In this document: in pieces, positions 26,622 through 34,861 of the stretch
Layout of the letters: each line of letters opens with the position of its first letter
How positions within the stretch are numbered: position 1 is the first letter of the stretch
Assembly (NCBI RefSeq): GCF_016481275.1
Contig: NZ_JAEMNW010000004.1
Span: forward strand, 620,001-684,000
Source: Antrihabitans auranticaus
GTDB lineage: Bacteria > Actinomycetota > Actinomycetes > Mycobacteriales > Mycobacteriaceae
DNA: 64,000 nucleotides
Reading direction: 5' to 3'
The notes under the pieces: model-generated
Seen by the model: the letters and a program-made list of their open reading frames with translations, nothing else
Database searches by the model: none
What the model was told of the DNA's origin: nothing
Translations under genes and position numbers: made by a program

Positions 26622-26996
26622 GTGCTCGCCACCGGGTACACCCGTGACGTGAGCGCCTTCAACCTGATGGCACCGGTGTCTCGGTGGAATACCGCCCAGA
26701 ACGGCACGGCCCGCCGCCCGATCAGCATCACGACTGCGGCCAATTCGCTCGACGACCAGTATCGGGTCCGCGTGCGGAGGTGCGCGATCGTGTCCTCGTT
26801 GCAGCTGTTCGCGTTCTTGCTGGCCGGCGTGGTCTACGGATTCGTCGGAATCGGTTGGGTGTCGTTGGCAATCCTCGGACTCGCACTTCCGGCGCCGTGG
26901 GCGGTGGCTCATGTGATCGACGACTTGCCGCCGTGGGAAGGCGTGACCCACATTGCGCGCGGCGAGTTGACCCAAATCGGTCGGGTGTCCGACTGA
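26622..26996 (+). CDS. DUF3099 membrane protein
   Basis: Small actinobacterial membrane protein with the DUF3099 core: RRPISITTAANSLDDQYRVR, then two adjacent hydrophobic segments (residues about 55-95). The start is uncertain (GTG 26622, or ATG 26667 within the frame). It lies 18 bases after the lipase stop, so it may be read with that operon, although the family is usually independent of lipases. Function unknown. Confidence 0.65.
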   Translation: MLATGYTRDVSAFNLMAPVSRWNTAQNGTARRPISITTAANSLDDQYRVRVRRCAIVSSLQLFAFLLAGVVYGFVGIGWVSLAILGLALPAPWAVAHVIDDLPPWEGVTHIARGELTQIGRVSD

Positions 26997-27031
26997 TTAA
27001 TCGCGCCTGAGCTGTCCAGGTCATGCGAAAC

Positions 27032-27044
27032 TCGGTAGGCCGAC
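27032..27044. promoter_or_regulatory. Candidate autoregulatory site of the TetR at 27056
   Basis: TCGGTAGGCCGAC matches 11 of 13 bases of TCGGTTGACCGAC found upstream of the flavin oxidase at 27746-27758. It lies 12 bases upstream of the TetR GTG. Confidence 0.6.
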
Positions 27045-27055
27045 CTAGGAGACCC

Positions 27056-27676
27056 GTGGCCTACATAAAAGCAGCGCAGCGCGAAACGCAGATCGTGACC
27101 GCAGCAGTTCAGGTACTCAGCGCCGTGGGAGTGCCGGGCACGACATTGCGCGCCGTCGCGACGGAGGCAGGCATTCCGTTGGGCACACTGCACTACGTGT
27201 TCCCGACCAAGGATGAGATGTTGCGTGCCGTCATCGCCACAATCATCGACGACGTTTTGGTTGCGGTCCAGGCCGATCTCGAGCTGGATCGGGGAGTCGC
27301 CCATGCGATCAGGCATGGGGTTGCAAGTTTCTGGGACAAGTTGGTCGACGGCGAGGTCGGACTCCAGGTCATGCAGTACGAACTCGCGATGTACTCGGTT
27401 CGGAGCCAGGATTCGGGGAGCCTGGCCCGCCTGCAGTACCAGCGCTATACGTCGCTTGTTACCGAGTTCTGCGAGCAGGCGGCACAGGCGGCGGGCGAGC
27501 GCTGCGCTGTCGACTTCGAGACTCTCGGGCGCCTCTCACTCGCCATGGTCGACGGCCTGATCGTGCAGTACGTGGCGAACCCTGATCCTGATCGTGCCCG
27601 ACGTGACCTCAACCGTGCGGTCGACATGATTGTCCTGTTCGCCGATCCGCAGCCCGTGGGCCGTCATACCGCCTGA
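27056..27676 (+). CDS. TetR family transcriptional regulator
   Basis: About 206 residues. HTH is TTLRAVATEAGIPLGTLHYVFPTKDEML. GTG 27056 is preferred to ATG 27023: AGGAG lies four bases upstream, and the sequence in between holds a palindromic site that also appears in front of the flavin oxidase. It precedes that oxidase on the same strand by 125 bases. The shared site suggests that it represses itself and the oxidase. Confidence 0.85.
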   Translation: MAYIKAAQRETQIVTAAVQVLSAVGVPGTTLRAVATEAGIPLGTLHYVFPTKDEMLRAVIATIIDDVLVAVQADLELDRGVAHAIRHGVASFWDKLVDGEVGLQVMQYELAMYSVRSQDSGSLARLQYQRYTSLVTEFCEQAAQAAGERCAVDFETLGRLSLAMVDGLIVQYVANPDPDRARRDLNRAVDMIVLFADPQPVGRHTA

Positions 27677-27740
27677 CCGTCGCGAAGCTGGTTCGTCACT
27701 TTCCTTGCAAATGGGGCCTTCAGTGTGGCCTACTAAAAAT

Positions 27741-27758
27741 GTCGGTCGGTTGACCGAC
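27741..27758. promoter_or_regulatory. TetR operator upstream of the flavin amine oxidase
   Basis: GTCGGTC, four bases, GACCGAC: perfect 7-bp arms. It includes TCGGTTGACCGAC, the near copy of the site before the TetR gene. It lies about 45 bases upstream of the oxidase ATG. Confidence 0.7.
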
Positions 27759-27801
27759 TTAGACTTTCTATCGACGACTCGTACACGGGGAAGAGGACCG
27801 C

Positions 27802-29145
27802 ATGGAACAGGATCCGACACCGGCACCGGCAGAGCAGGCTTCGACAGTCGGCACGACTGTGGTGGTGGTCGGCGCTGGTCTGTCGGGATTGATCGCGGCG
27901 CGCGAACTCATGCGCAACGGAATCGACGTGATTGTCCTCGAGGCCGCCGACCGGGTTGGCGGCCGAGCGATGAGCGAGACAACTGCTCTGGGATCTCGGG
28001 TGGACCTAGGCGGTCAGTGGATCGGGCACGATCACCACCGAATCGCGGCCCTGGCATCCGAACTCGGCCTCACGCAATTCCGCATGCACACTGGGCGGCT
28101 ACCCGTCGTGATCGACGGGCACCGTCGATTGTCGCCCGCCGGGCCCTCGATGTTGCTCACCGCGCTCCTTCTCGTCGGCATAGAACTGTTGTCCCGCATC
28201 GGAACCCGCGAACGCTGGAACACCACGACAATCGCGGATTGGCTGCGGAGGGTGCCGGGCCGCAGCCCTCGGCGGTTGCTCGAAGTGATCGCGCTGACCT
28301 CCTGGACCGCGGATCTCGACCGGTTGTCCATTCGTTCGATGACGAAGATGATCCGCCTTCAAGGCGGTCTGGCGACGATGCTCTCCACGAGCGGTGGCGC
28401 TCAGGAGTCGCTGCTCGTCGAAGGCGCAGGGGCACTGGTCGACAAGCTGGCCGCTGAGCTCGGTCCGCGGGTTCGCACTGGGCACCGGGTCACCTCGATT
28501 GTTCGCGGTGACCGTGGTGTGACTGTTGCGACGACGTCGGGTGCGGTGCTGGCGACGAAAGTGATCGTCACCGTTGCGCCACCGATGGCAAGGCGGATCA
28601 CGCACGAACCCGCGCTCCCGCAGGCGCGAGTCGACGTCGAACAGAACAGCTACATGGGCTCGGTCTACAAGGCGATCGCAGTCTACGAACGGCCATTCTG
28701 GCGGCAACGGCACGGCGGTGAATTCCTTGTTCTCGACAAGCCCGGCAGGGCAGTATTCGACACCACGCCGCCGGACGGACCAGGTCACCTGTGTGTACTG
28801 GTGGCGGGTCCCGAAGCGCGCAGCCTCGACAGCCTCGACGGCGAAGCTCGTCGCGAAGCATTTCTCGGCGCACTGGTCGCACACGTTGGACCCGAAGTGC
28901 TCGCACCCGTGAGCTGGCACGAAAAGTCTTGGCACCTAGATGAATACGTCGGTGGCGGCTATCTGGCATTGCCGGAACCCGGTACCGCTGAGATTATTTC
29001 GCCCGTATCGTGGGCGCCGTACGGCGATATCCATTGGGCGGGAACGGAAACGGCTGGCAGTCATGCCGGATATCTCGAAGGCGCCATCGAGTCCGGCGCT
29101 CGGGCCGCCTTCGAGGTCACCGAAGCATTGCAGGACCCGCGTTGA
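27802..29145 (+). CDS. Flavin monoamine oxidase family protein
   Basis: About 447 residues. FAD-binding VVVGAGLSGLIAARELMR at residue 20, the LEAADRVGGRA segment, the conserved DLGGQWIG, and the C-terminal FAD block GDIHWAGTETAGSHAGYLEG identify an amine-oxidase/L-amino-acid-oxidase type flavoprotein. A hydrophobic stretch near residues 113-130 (SMLLTALLLVGIELL) could be a substrate entry or membrane patch. The substrate may be an amine. ATG 27802 has GAGGA upstream. Likely controlled by the TetR upstream through 27741-27758. Converges on the FAD oxidoreductase at 29163. Confidence 0.88.
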   Translation: MEQDPTPAPAEQASTVGTTVVVVGAGLSGLIAARELMRNGIDVIVLEAADRVGGRAMSETTALGSRVDLGGQWIGHDHHRIAALASELGLTQFRMHTGRLPVVIDGHRRLSPAGPSMLLTALLLVGIELLSRIGTRERWNTTTIADWLRRVPGRSPRRLLEVIALTSWTADLDRLSIRSMTKMIRLQGGLATMLSTSGGAQESLLVEGAGALVDKLAAELGPRVRTGHRVTSIVRGDRGVTVATTSGAVLATKVIVTVAPPMARRITHEPALPQARVDVEQNSYMGSVYKAIAVYERPFWRQRHGGEFLVLDKPGRAVFDTTPPDGPGHLCVLVAGPEARSLDSLDGEARREAFLGALVAHVGPEVLAPVSWHEKSWHLDEYVGGGYLALPEPGTAEIISPVSWAPYGDIHWAGTETAGSHAGYLEGAIESGARAAFEVTEALQDPR

Positions 29146-29162
29146 GCGAATTGTTCGAGCGG

Positions 29163-30464
29163 TCAACGCAGTTGCCCGATTGTCCGCCGGGCACGAGTTC
29201 GTCGAATGTCGTTTCCGATCGCGGAGCCGATCTCGCGCGACGTCGCCCAGATCTGTCCGGGCCGGTCGGCGAAGGCGCGTGCGGACGCGGCGAGAAGTCG
29301 GCGCGGCGTGAACAGCTTTGCTGGGGCCAGATCGTGGTTGAGGACATGGCCGAACAGCCGCGTCGACTCCGTGTCGTCGGCGATGCCGCGCAGCAGCCTG
29401 GTGATCAGTGGAGTCGATGTGCCCGGTAGCCCCATGTCTGTTGCAAGCCAGTACATTTCATAGGCATCGCGGTCGCGCCAGCGCCACCAGTTCTGCAGCG
29501 GTGCGTCGGTGTCGCCGCCACTGCTGAAGGCGTCACCGATGGTCGCCGCCAATGACCGTGCTTGCCGCAAGGCGTCGGAGATACCCTGTGCCGCAGTGAA
29601 ATCTTTGAAATGACCCGCATCGCCGACGAGTACCCATCCGGGGCCGGCGGACTGCCTGAAGTAGCCGTGCCAGTCGGTCATCACGCGGATCGGGCCGACC
29701 CGGCGAGCGCCATCGAGCAACTCCGGCAGGTCGGGGCAGCGGGCAAGCGCGTCGTTGAAATATGTGTCGCGGGCGGAGTGGAAGTCGGATACGCGGTCGA
29801 CGTCGACAGCGATTCCGGCCATGTACAACCCGCCATCAGTGGGACTGGCCAAGAACGTCAGATCGCCGACCCGTCCTATCCGCAGCCGGCCCTCCCGATC
29901 GTCGACTCCCTCGAAGTACGCCCACGCCGGGATTCGTCCCGGGGGAGTTGTCAGATACTCGGCCGAACCGACAGACTTTGCCACTACCGACTTTCGCCCG
30001 TCGGCTCCGACGACGAGTCGAGCATTGATATCGCCGTCCCTACTTCGCACGCCGCGCACTCGACCGGTTGCGTCTTTCAGGACGCCGGTCACCGCGTGGC
30101 CGGTCCGGACATCAGCTCCGGCCGCGCTGCACGCGTCGACGAGTGCCGCGTCCAAGGTCAGTCGACGGACGCACAGGCCAGGTGCGCCGAACTCTTCGAC
30201 GTCGATCGGACCGTCGATCCGCACGTCGTCGTTGATCATCGTGAACCGGTTCAGCGGAACTGCCGTTTCGAGCAGGGCATCGAGCACACCGAGCTCGCCG
30301 AGTATTCGGACCCCGCACGGTTGGACGACGTGCGTCGACGGTGTTTCGCTTGGAAACTGCGCTTTGTCGACTACGCACACGCGCAGACCGCGGCGTGCCA
30401 ACAATGTGGCGAGGGACGCGCCTGCACAGCGTGCCCCGACGATTGCGACGTCGAAATCCTCCAT
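29163..30464 (-). CDS. FAD-dependent oxidoreductase (geranylgeranyl-reductase/PHBH-like)
   Basis: About 433 residues. The Rossmann motif is VAIVGARCAGASLATLLARR, with GARCAG in place of GxGxxG, a variant common in this subfamily. The second FAD motif VLVGDAGHFKDFTAAQGI is present near residue 285. Could be a hydroxylase or a reductase of an isoprenoid-like substrate. ATG 30464. It diverges from a TetR gene across CTTACC-AAT-GGTAAG, its probable control site. Confidence 0.82.
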   Translation of the reverse strand: MEDFDVAIVGARCAGASLATLLARRGLRVCVVDKAQFPSETPSTHVVQPCGVRILGELGVLDALLETAVPLNRFTMINDDVRIDGPIDVEEFGAPGLCVRRLTLDAALVDACSAAGADVRTGHAVTGVLKDATGRVRGVRSRDGDINARLVVGADGRKSVVAKSVGSAEYLTTPPGRIPAWAYFEGVDDREGRLRIGRVGDLTFLASPTDGGLYMAGIAVDVDRVSDFHSARDTYFNDALARCPDLPELLDGARRVGPIRVMTDWHGYFRQSAGPGWVLVGDAGHFKDFTAAQGISDALRQARSLAATIGDAFSSGGDTDAPLQNWWRWRDRDAYEMYWLATDMGLPGTSTPLITRLLRGIADDTESTRLFGHVLNHDLAPAKLFTPRRLLAASARAFADRPGQIWATSREIGSAIGNDIRRTRARRTIGQLR

Positions 30465-30487
30465 TGCAGTGCTCCTGCTCGATGTAT

Positions 30488-30502
30488 CTTACCAATGGTA
30501 AG
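30488..30502. promoter_or_regulatory. Palindromic operator between FAD oxidoreductase and TetR
   Basis: CTTACC, AAT, GGTAAG: 6-bp perfect arms, 24 bases from the FAD gene start and 26 from the TetR start. Typical TetR placement. Confidence 0.65.
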
Positions 30503-30528
30503 TCTGCCTCGACAGGAAGAACTTATCA

Positions 30529-31185
30529 ATGGCCAGTTTCGAGGGATATCGTGCGGTTATGGAGAGTGGGCAGCGTCCGTATCACCACGGCGACCTTGAG
30601 CGTGCCACGATCGACGCCGCTGTCGCCGAAGTGGAGGGGGTCGGAATCGGTGCCGTGAGCATGCGTGCGATCGCTCGTCGGGCCGGTGTGTCACACGCGG
30701 CGCTGGCGTATCGATTCGGGGACAAGTCCGGCATCTTCACGGCGGTTGCCGCGGAAGGGTTTCGGATTGCGACGGACATGATCGCACCTGCTGCGATCGG
30801 GCCGGACGGGTTCATCGCGGGTGGGCAGGCCTATGTAGAGTTCGCGCTCACTCACCCGGGCTATTTCGAAGTGATGTTCCGCCCCTATCTGTACCGGCTC
30901 GACGACCCGCAGTTGATGCAGGCGCGGAATGCCGCGTTCGACCTGCTGTACAGCAGCGCTCAGGTGAGCCTGCGCGATCTCCATGGCAATGCCGATATTT
31001 CGACCGAAGACCTCAACGCTGTGGTGATCGCCGGCTGGTCGCTCTCGCACGGCCTCGCATCCCTCGCCCTCGCCGGAAACCTTGCCGACCGTCTCGGCGC
31101 CGATCCCGCAGAACTCGCTCCGCGCATCACCCGAGCGGTCGTCGAGCTGGGATTGCTTGCCGCACGGGGCGCCCAGCCCGCCTGA
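30529..31185 (+). CDS. TetR family transcriptional regulator
   Basis: About 218 residues. HTH is VSMRAIARRAGVSHAALAYRFGDKSGIF, with the preceding RPYHHGDLERATIDAA segment of the WHG-domain type TetR proteins; the C-terminal part fits the same group (YVEFALTHPGYFEVMFRP). ATG 30529 is used. It diverges from the FAD oxidoreductase, which it probably represses. A short hairpin terminator overlaps its stop codon. Confidence 0.87.
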   Translation: MASFEGYRAVMESGQRPYHHGDLERATIDAAVAEVEGVGIGAVSMRAIARRAGVSHAALAYRFGDKSGIFTAVAAEGFRIATDMIAPAAIGPDGFIAGGQAYVEFALTHPGYFEVMFRPYLYRLDDPQLMQARNAAFDLLYSSAQVSLRDLHGNADISTEDLNAVVIAGWSLSHGLASLALAGNLADRLGADPAELAPRITRAVVELGLLAARGAQPA

Positions 31186-31190
31186 GGGCT
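31175..31190 (+). terminator. Short terminator hairpin after TetR
   Basis: AGCCC, six bases, GGGCT followed by TTTCG. It overlaps the TGA of the TetR gene. Confidence 0.5.
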
Positions 31191-31294
31191 TTCGAGTGAT
31201 CTCCATCACATCGGGAAGAAATTCGGGGTGGCGACACGTTATCAATCCGTAACAAACGTAGAGCACTCGCGTCCGACCTCGAAAGGTGGATGAC

Positions 31295-31579
31295 ATGCAC
31301 TGGATGGCTGTCTGTATGTGCGGGGCTGCCGCGATCTCTATGTCGTCGTACGCCGTCGCATTCGCCGCGAAACGACGCGAGGCACGACGCGATGCGGACG
31401 TGCGCCGTCGCGTCGCAATGCTGTCGCACCCCTCTATGCAGGCGCATGTGCGAACGCAGGTCGATATGGAGACGCTCGGATCCGCCGAAGCCCTGTTGGT
31501 GCAAGCCAGACTGGCAGGCAAGGTCGCGGGTGACGCGTATCGGATCCAGATGCAGCGTCTCGCCTCGTTGGACTACTAG
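31295..31579 (+). CDS. Small membrane-anchored hypothetical protein
   Basis: About 94 residues, not recognised. An N-terminal hydrophobic helix (MAVCMCGAAAISMSSYAVAF) is followed by a very basic, then amphipathic helical tail (KRREARRDADVRRR...). Topology suggests an anchor with a cytoplasmic charged helix. ATG 31295 is used, with AAAGGTGG upstream. It overlaps the converging nitroreductase by four bases. Confidence 0.6.
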   Translation: MHWMAVCMCGAAAISMSSYAVAFAAKRREARRDADVRRRVAMLSHPSMQAHVRTQVDMETLGSAEALLVQARLAGKVAGDAYRIQMQRLASLDY

Positions 31580-32241
31580 TCGCTGGACGAACCGGCCGCT
31601 TGCTTCCAACCGTTCCAGTACGTGACCTCGTCGACCGGTCGGCGAACAGCAGGCTTGAAATCGGTCCCCTTCGTGTATGCGACGGGGATGAGCGCAACCT
31701 GGGTGACCGTGTCGGGAATGCCGAGCAACTCGGCAGCCTCCCTTTCCTGATAAAGGTGCAACGTCGTGTAGACGGACCCGAGGCCGCGGCTGCGTAGCGC
31801 GAGCTGAAACGACCACACCGCCGGAACGATCGATCCGAGAAACCCCGCCCACCCCGCCGTCGGCGTACCCTCCGGCACTCTCCCCAGCAAGCATGCGACG
31901 ACGAGAACGGGCACTCTTTCCAAGTTGTTCGCCAGGTAGTCGGCCGAGGAGTGCACGCGTTCCTGCTGCGCTGCCTTGTCGGCGGGCACCCCCGCCGTCG
32001 GATCGGTCGATCCGTACGCTTTGCGCCAACCGGCGCGGTAACACTCGGCGAGGCCACTGCGTTTGGCCTGATCCGTGACAACGACGAACCGCCAGCCCTG
32101 CGAATTCGAGCCGGTCGGTGCTTGGAGTGCAATCTCGAGGCACTCATTGATGACATCGGGTTCGACCGGTCGTTCCAGGTCGAGACGCTTCCGAACAGCA
32201 CGTGTCGTTGTTGCTACCTCGTCGAAGTCCACGGGTTCCAC
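31576..32241 (-). CDS. Nitroreductase family protein
   Basis: About 221 residues. FMN-binding nitroreductase fold: RAVRKRLDLERPVE at the start, the APTGSNSQGWRFVVV phosphate/flavin segment and the C-terminal GLGSVYTTLHLY region. Reduces nitro, quinone or enone groups with NAD(P)H; the substrate is unknown. GTG 32241 is used. It runs in the same direction as the AraC gene, starting 15 bases after its stop, so the pair may form an operon. Confidence 0.87.
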   Translation of the reverse strand: MEPVDFDEVATTTRAVRKRLDLERPVEPDVINECLEIALQAPTGSNSQGWRFVVVTDQAKRSGLAECYRAGWRKAYGSTDPTAGVPADKAAQQERVHSSADYLANNLERVPVLVVACLLGRVPEGTPTAGWAGFLGSIVPAVWSFQLALRSRGLGSVYTTLHLYQEREAAELLGIPDTVTQVALIPVAYTKGTDFKPAVRRPVDEVTYWNGWKQAAGSSSD

Positions 32242-32256
32242 GATAGGCCCGCGAAG

Positions 32257-33162
32257 CTACTCGATCTTGGAATCGGCCTGCCACTTCTTCCGCCACTCGC
32301 GTGGAGAGGTCTCGTGGTTGTTCCGGAAGACGCGGGTGAAGTACCCGGGGTCGGACATTCCGACGCCGTGTGCGATCTCGCCGATCGGCAGGTCGGTGCT
32401 TGCGAGAAGCTGTCTCGCTGTTTGCATGCGTCGCTCGATAATCCATTCCTGTACTGTCCGTCCGGTTCGGCGTCGGACGACAGTTGTGAGGTGCCCGGGA
32501 GTGATACCGACGATGTTGGCGACATCGCGCAATGACAGCGCCTCGGTGTGCTGGCGGTCGATGACCTCGAAGACGGTGGCAAGTAGCGGTTCGCCACGGT
32601 TTCGTAGTTCGCCGACCACGTCCGTCGTCAGTCGCGCGAGGTCGATCAGAAGGAGCGTCAGATAAGCCAGCGCTGCCTGGCGGTAGCCGTCTTGCCGGGC
32701 GGTCGTTTCGGTCTCGATCGCGATTATCGTCCGTTCCCACTGGGCGCTGTGTTCAGCGGGGAGGTCGACGCGCAGTACGCCGTCAGGACGTCCGTGCAGG
32801 AACGGCGAGAGTAGCGGATGGGCGTGCCAGGTCGACCACGGTGAATGCTCGCCGCCCGCGAGGGCTGCGGGATCGAAGAAGACAGTGATACTGCTCGACG
32901 GTGTTCGTATCGCCGACGTGTCGATGGTCTGGCCGGGTGCAACCACGTACGCGGCGTTGTCTTCCCCGACGTAGGCGAGGAGCGGGAAGTCGTGGATATG
33001 CGGATGATTCGTGTCATCCGGACTGTGCTTGTCGAGCCGGAGTACCGAAACCGGCGGTGTTCCGGGATCTGTGCGATACGCGAAGACCGGCACGCCTCGG
33101 TTGTGGCGGACCATTCGTGTAGCGCGGGACCTGACGTCGGACACCAACCGAAGATAATCCAA
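32257..33162 (-). CDS. AraC family transcriptional regulator
   Basis: About 301 residues. An N-terminal cupin-like sensor (HPHIHDFPLLAYV) is followed by a C-terminal double HTH (LSLRDVANIVGITPGHLTTVVR and LPIGEIAHGVGMSDPGYFTRVFR). The start is uncertain: TTG 33162, or GTG 33144. Likely activates the nitroreductase directly downstream and perhaps the divergent methyltransferase. A perfect palindrome touches its start. Confidence 0.87.
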   Translation of the reverse strand: MDYLRLVSDVRSRATRMVRHNRGVPVFAYRTDPGTPPVSVLRLDKHSPDDTNHPHIHDFPLLAYVGEDNAAYVVAPGQTIDTSAIRTPSSSITVFFDPAALAGGEHSPWSTWHAHPLLSPFLHGRPDGVLRVDLPAEHSAQWERTIIAIETETTARQDGYRQAALAYLTLLLIDLARLTTDVVGELRNRGEPLLATVFEVIDRQHTEALSLRDVANIVGITPGHLTTVVRRRTGRTVQEWIIERRMQTARQLLASTDLPIGEIAHGVGMSDPGYFTRVFRNNHETSPREWRKKWQADSKIE

Positions 33163-33176
33163 TTCTCGCCGAGAAT
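33162..33176. promoter_or_regulatory. Palindrome between AraC and methyltransferase genes
   Basis: ATTCTCG, one base, CGAGAAT: perfect 7-bp arms. It overlaps the TTG start proposed for AraC by one base, which favours the internal GTG at 33144 or an operator that blocks translation. Confidence 0.5.
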
Positions 33177-33216
33177 CACCCGACTACTCAGTAGGGCAAT
33201 CGATCACGATGGAAGC

Positions 33217-33894
33217 ATGACGAAACATCATCCCGAACGTATGCCATCCGGCCTTGGGCATGGACGCGACTACCTACCCGCCGCGGGTCGCGATGCATTT
33301 CTACCGGGCTACGATCTGCTCACTCGGCTGGCCGGCATGCCCAAGGTGTACGAGAGGCTGATAGCTGAGGCGCAGTTGCACGACGGGCACCGCGTGCTCG
33401 AAGTTGGTTGCGGTACAGGCAATCTCACTGTGCGAGTCGCGAACGCAGGCCGCCGAGTGGAGGTTGTCGGTCTGGATCCGGACCCGAAGGCCCTGGCTCG
33501 GGCACAGCGAAAGGCAGCCGGACTGACCGGGATCCGTTTCGAGCACGGATTCGGTGAGGAAATGCCGTATGCCGACGGTTCGTTCGACCGTGTGCTGTCG
33601 TCGATGATGTTTCATCACCTCGACGAGCAGGCGAAGGTTGCTGTTGCCGGCGAGGTCTTTCGGGTGCTGCGCCCGGGGAGCAGCCTTCACCTGGTGGACA
33701 TCGGCGGCGAGATGACCTATTCGGACGGATTCGCAGCGCGGCGACACATGCGCGGCCATCACAGCAGCGGAAATCTCGGTGATTCAATCCCAAGGCTGTT
33801 GCAAGCCAACGGATTCGATTGCACCGTCGTAGCGTCCGAGCGGCACCGCCTGCTGGGCCGGCTCACCTATTACCGTGCCGTCCGAACTACCTGA
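33217..33894 (+). CDS. SAM-dependent methyltransferase
   Basis: About 225 residues, class I. Motif I is VLEVGCGTGNLTV near residue 62; the later VVGLDPDPKALARA and FDRVLSSMMFHHL complete the SAM site. The methyl acceptor is unknown. ATG 33217 is used. It is read away from the AraC gene, with which it may share a regulatory region. Confidence 0.88.
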   Translation: MTKHHPERMPSGLGHGRDYLPAAGRDAFLPGYDLLTRLAGMPKVYERLIAEAQLHDGHRVLEVGCGTGNLTVRVANAGRRVEVVGLDPDPKALARAQRKAAGLTGIRFEHGFGEEMPYADGSFDRVLSSMMFHHLDEQAKVAVAGEVFRVLRPGSSLHLVDIGGEMTYSDGFAARRHMRGHHSSGNLGDSIPRLLQANGFDCTVVASERHRLLGRLTYYRAVRTT

Positions 33895-34046
33895 TCTTGT
33901 TTGGGTGGCCCGACCGTGGGGTATCGGCCCGCCACCCGCAGGGCGGGTCGGTGTTAGCCCGAGGGTGGGTTTCCTGTCCTTCGCGGATCCCGAAGGGTAG
34001 GTACCACGCCAGGCGGCGACTTGCCCCGACCGAGAAGAGGACAAAA

Positions 34047-34385
34047 ATGTTCACCAGCCCAATTCGCACCCGCGCAATCGCAGCGGTTTTCAGTCTGACA
34101 ATTGCCGGCCTCGGCGCCGGTGTGATCGGCGGCGGAACGGCTCTGGCGGACGATGGCATCGCCGAGGCAGCGTTCCTCCAGGAGATCGGTATCAACAACG
34201 CGACGCTGCCGGGCAAGTCGTCCGCCGAGATGATCGCTGCGGGTTACGCGTCGTGCGCCGACCTCGCGGGCGGTGTCTCGGTGCTCGACGAAACAAGCTC
34301 GATCGAGCAGCTCTACCAGTTCGACCAGGGCACCCTCTTCCTGAGCGCGGCCACGACGAACCTGTGCCCGGGGTTTGCCGGCTGA
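34047..34385 (+). CDS. Secreted DUF732-like protein
   Basis: About 112 residues. A signal peptide ends at TALADD. The mature part (DGIAEAAFLQEIGINN, GYASCADLAGGV, TTNLCPGF) with its two cysteines matches the DUF732 pattern common in mycobacteria and rhodococci. Probably an exported, disulphide-bonded helical protein of unknown role. ATG 34047 follows AAGAGGAC. Confidence 0.82.
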   Translation: MFTSPIRTRAIAAVFSLTIAGLGAGVIGGGTALADDGIAEAAFLQEIGINNATLPGKSSAEMIAAGYASCADLAGGVSVLDETSSIEQLYQFDQGTLFLSAATTNLCPGFAG

Positions 34386-34439
34386 CCTCGCGGTACCAGT
34401 GCCGAGGAAGTGGAAAATTCGAAAAATCTGGGTAAGGGT

Positions 34440-34467
34440 TGTCGTATCTGGTTCGACGCGTTCGTGG
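34440..34467 (+). promoter_or_regulatory. Candidate ECF-sigma promoter of the YCII/sigma operon
   Basis: TGTCGTATC at the -35 side and CGTTCGTGG at the -10 side, with the same spacing as a second copy at 36130-36157. It is 47 bases upstream of the first gene of the operon. The TGTCG-type -35 element fits what is known of ECF42 promoters. Confidence 0.75.
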
Positions 34468-34513
34468 AGAGGGTAGAGGCAGCCGACGGCCGCCACGATG
34501 AAAGGAATCCGAG

Positions 34514-34861
34514 ATGGCCCAGTACATGCTTTCCGTGATCGTCGACCCCAGCGTTTACGACATGCCACTCGAGGAGGCACAGCCGCAGTTCGATGCCACG
34601 GGCCGGTTCAACGACGAGCTGAAGGCGGAGGGCTCCTGGGTGTTCGCCGGTGGTCTCGGGCGCGCCGATGAGGCAACCACGGTCGACAACACCGGCACGG
34701 AGGTGATCGTCACCGACGGACCGTTCCTCGAAACCAAGGAACTACTCGGTGGATTCTGGGTCATCGAGGCCCCTGATCTCGATGCCGCACTGAAGATTGC
34801 GGCGAGGGCGTCGAAGGTCTGTGAGGCCAAAATCGAGATCCGGACCTACGACGGCGCATGA
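34514..34861 (+). CDS. YCII-related (DGPF) protein
   Basis: About 115 residues. The defining motif VTDGPFLETKELLGGFWVIE (DGPF) is present; the fold is a ferredoxin-like YCII domain. Proteins of this type are the standard genomic and regulatory partners of ECF42 sigma factors. The reaction is unknown. ATG 34514 follows AAAGGAATCCGAG. Its TGA overlaps the sigma-factor ATG, so the two are coupled. Confidence 0.9.
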   Translation: MAQYMLSVIVDPSVYDMPLEEAQPQFDATGRFNDELKAEGSWVFAGGLGRADEATTVDNTGTEVIVTDGPFLETKELLGGFWVIEAPDLDAALKIAARASKVCEAKIEIRTYDGA

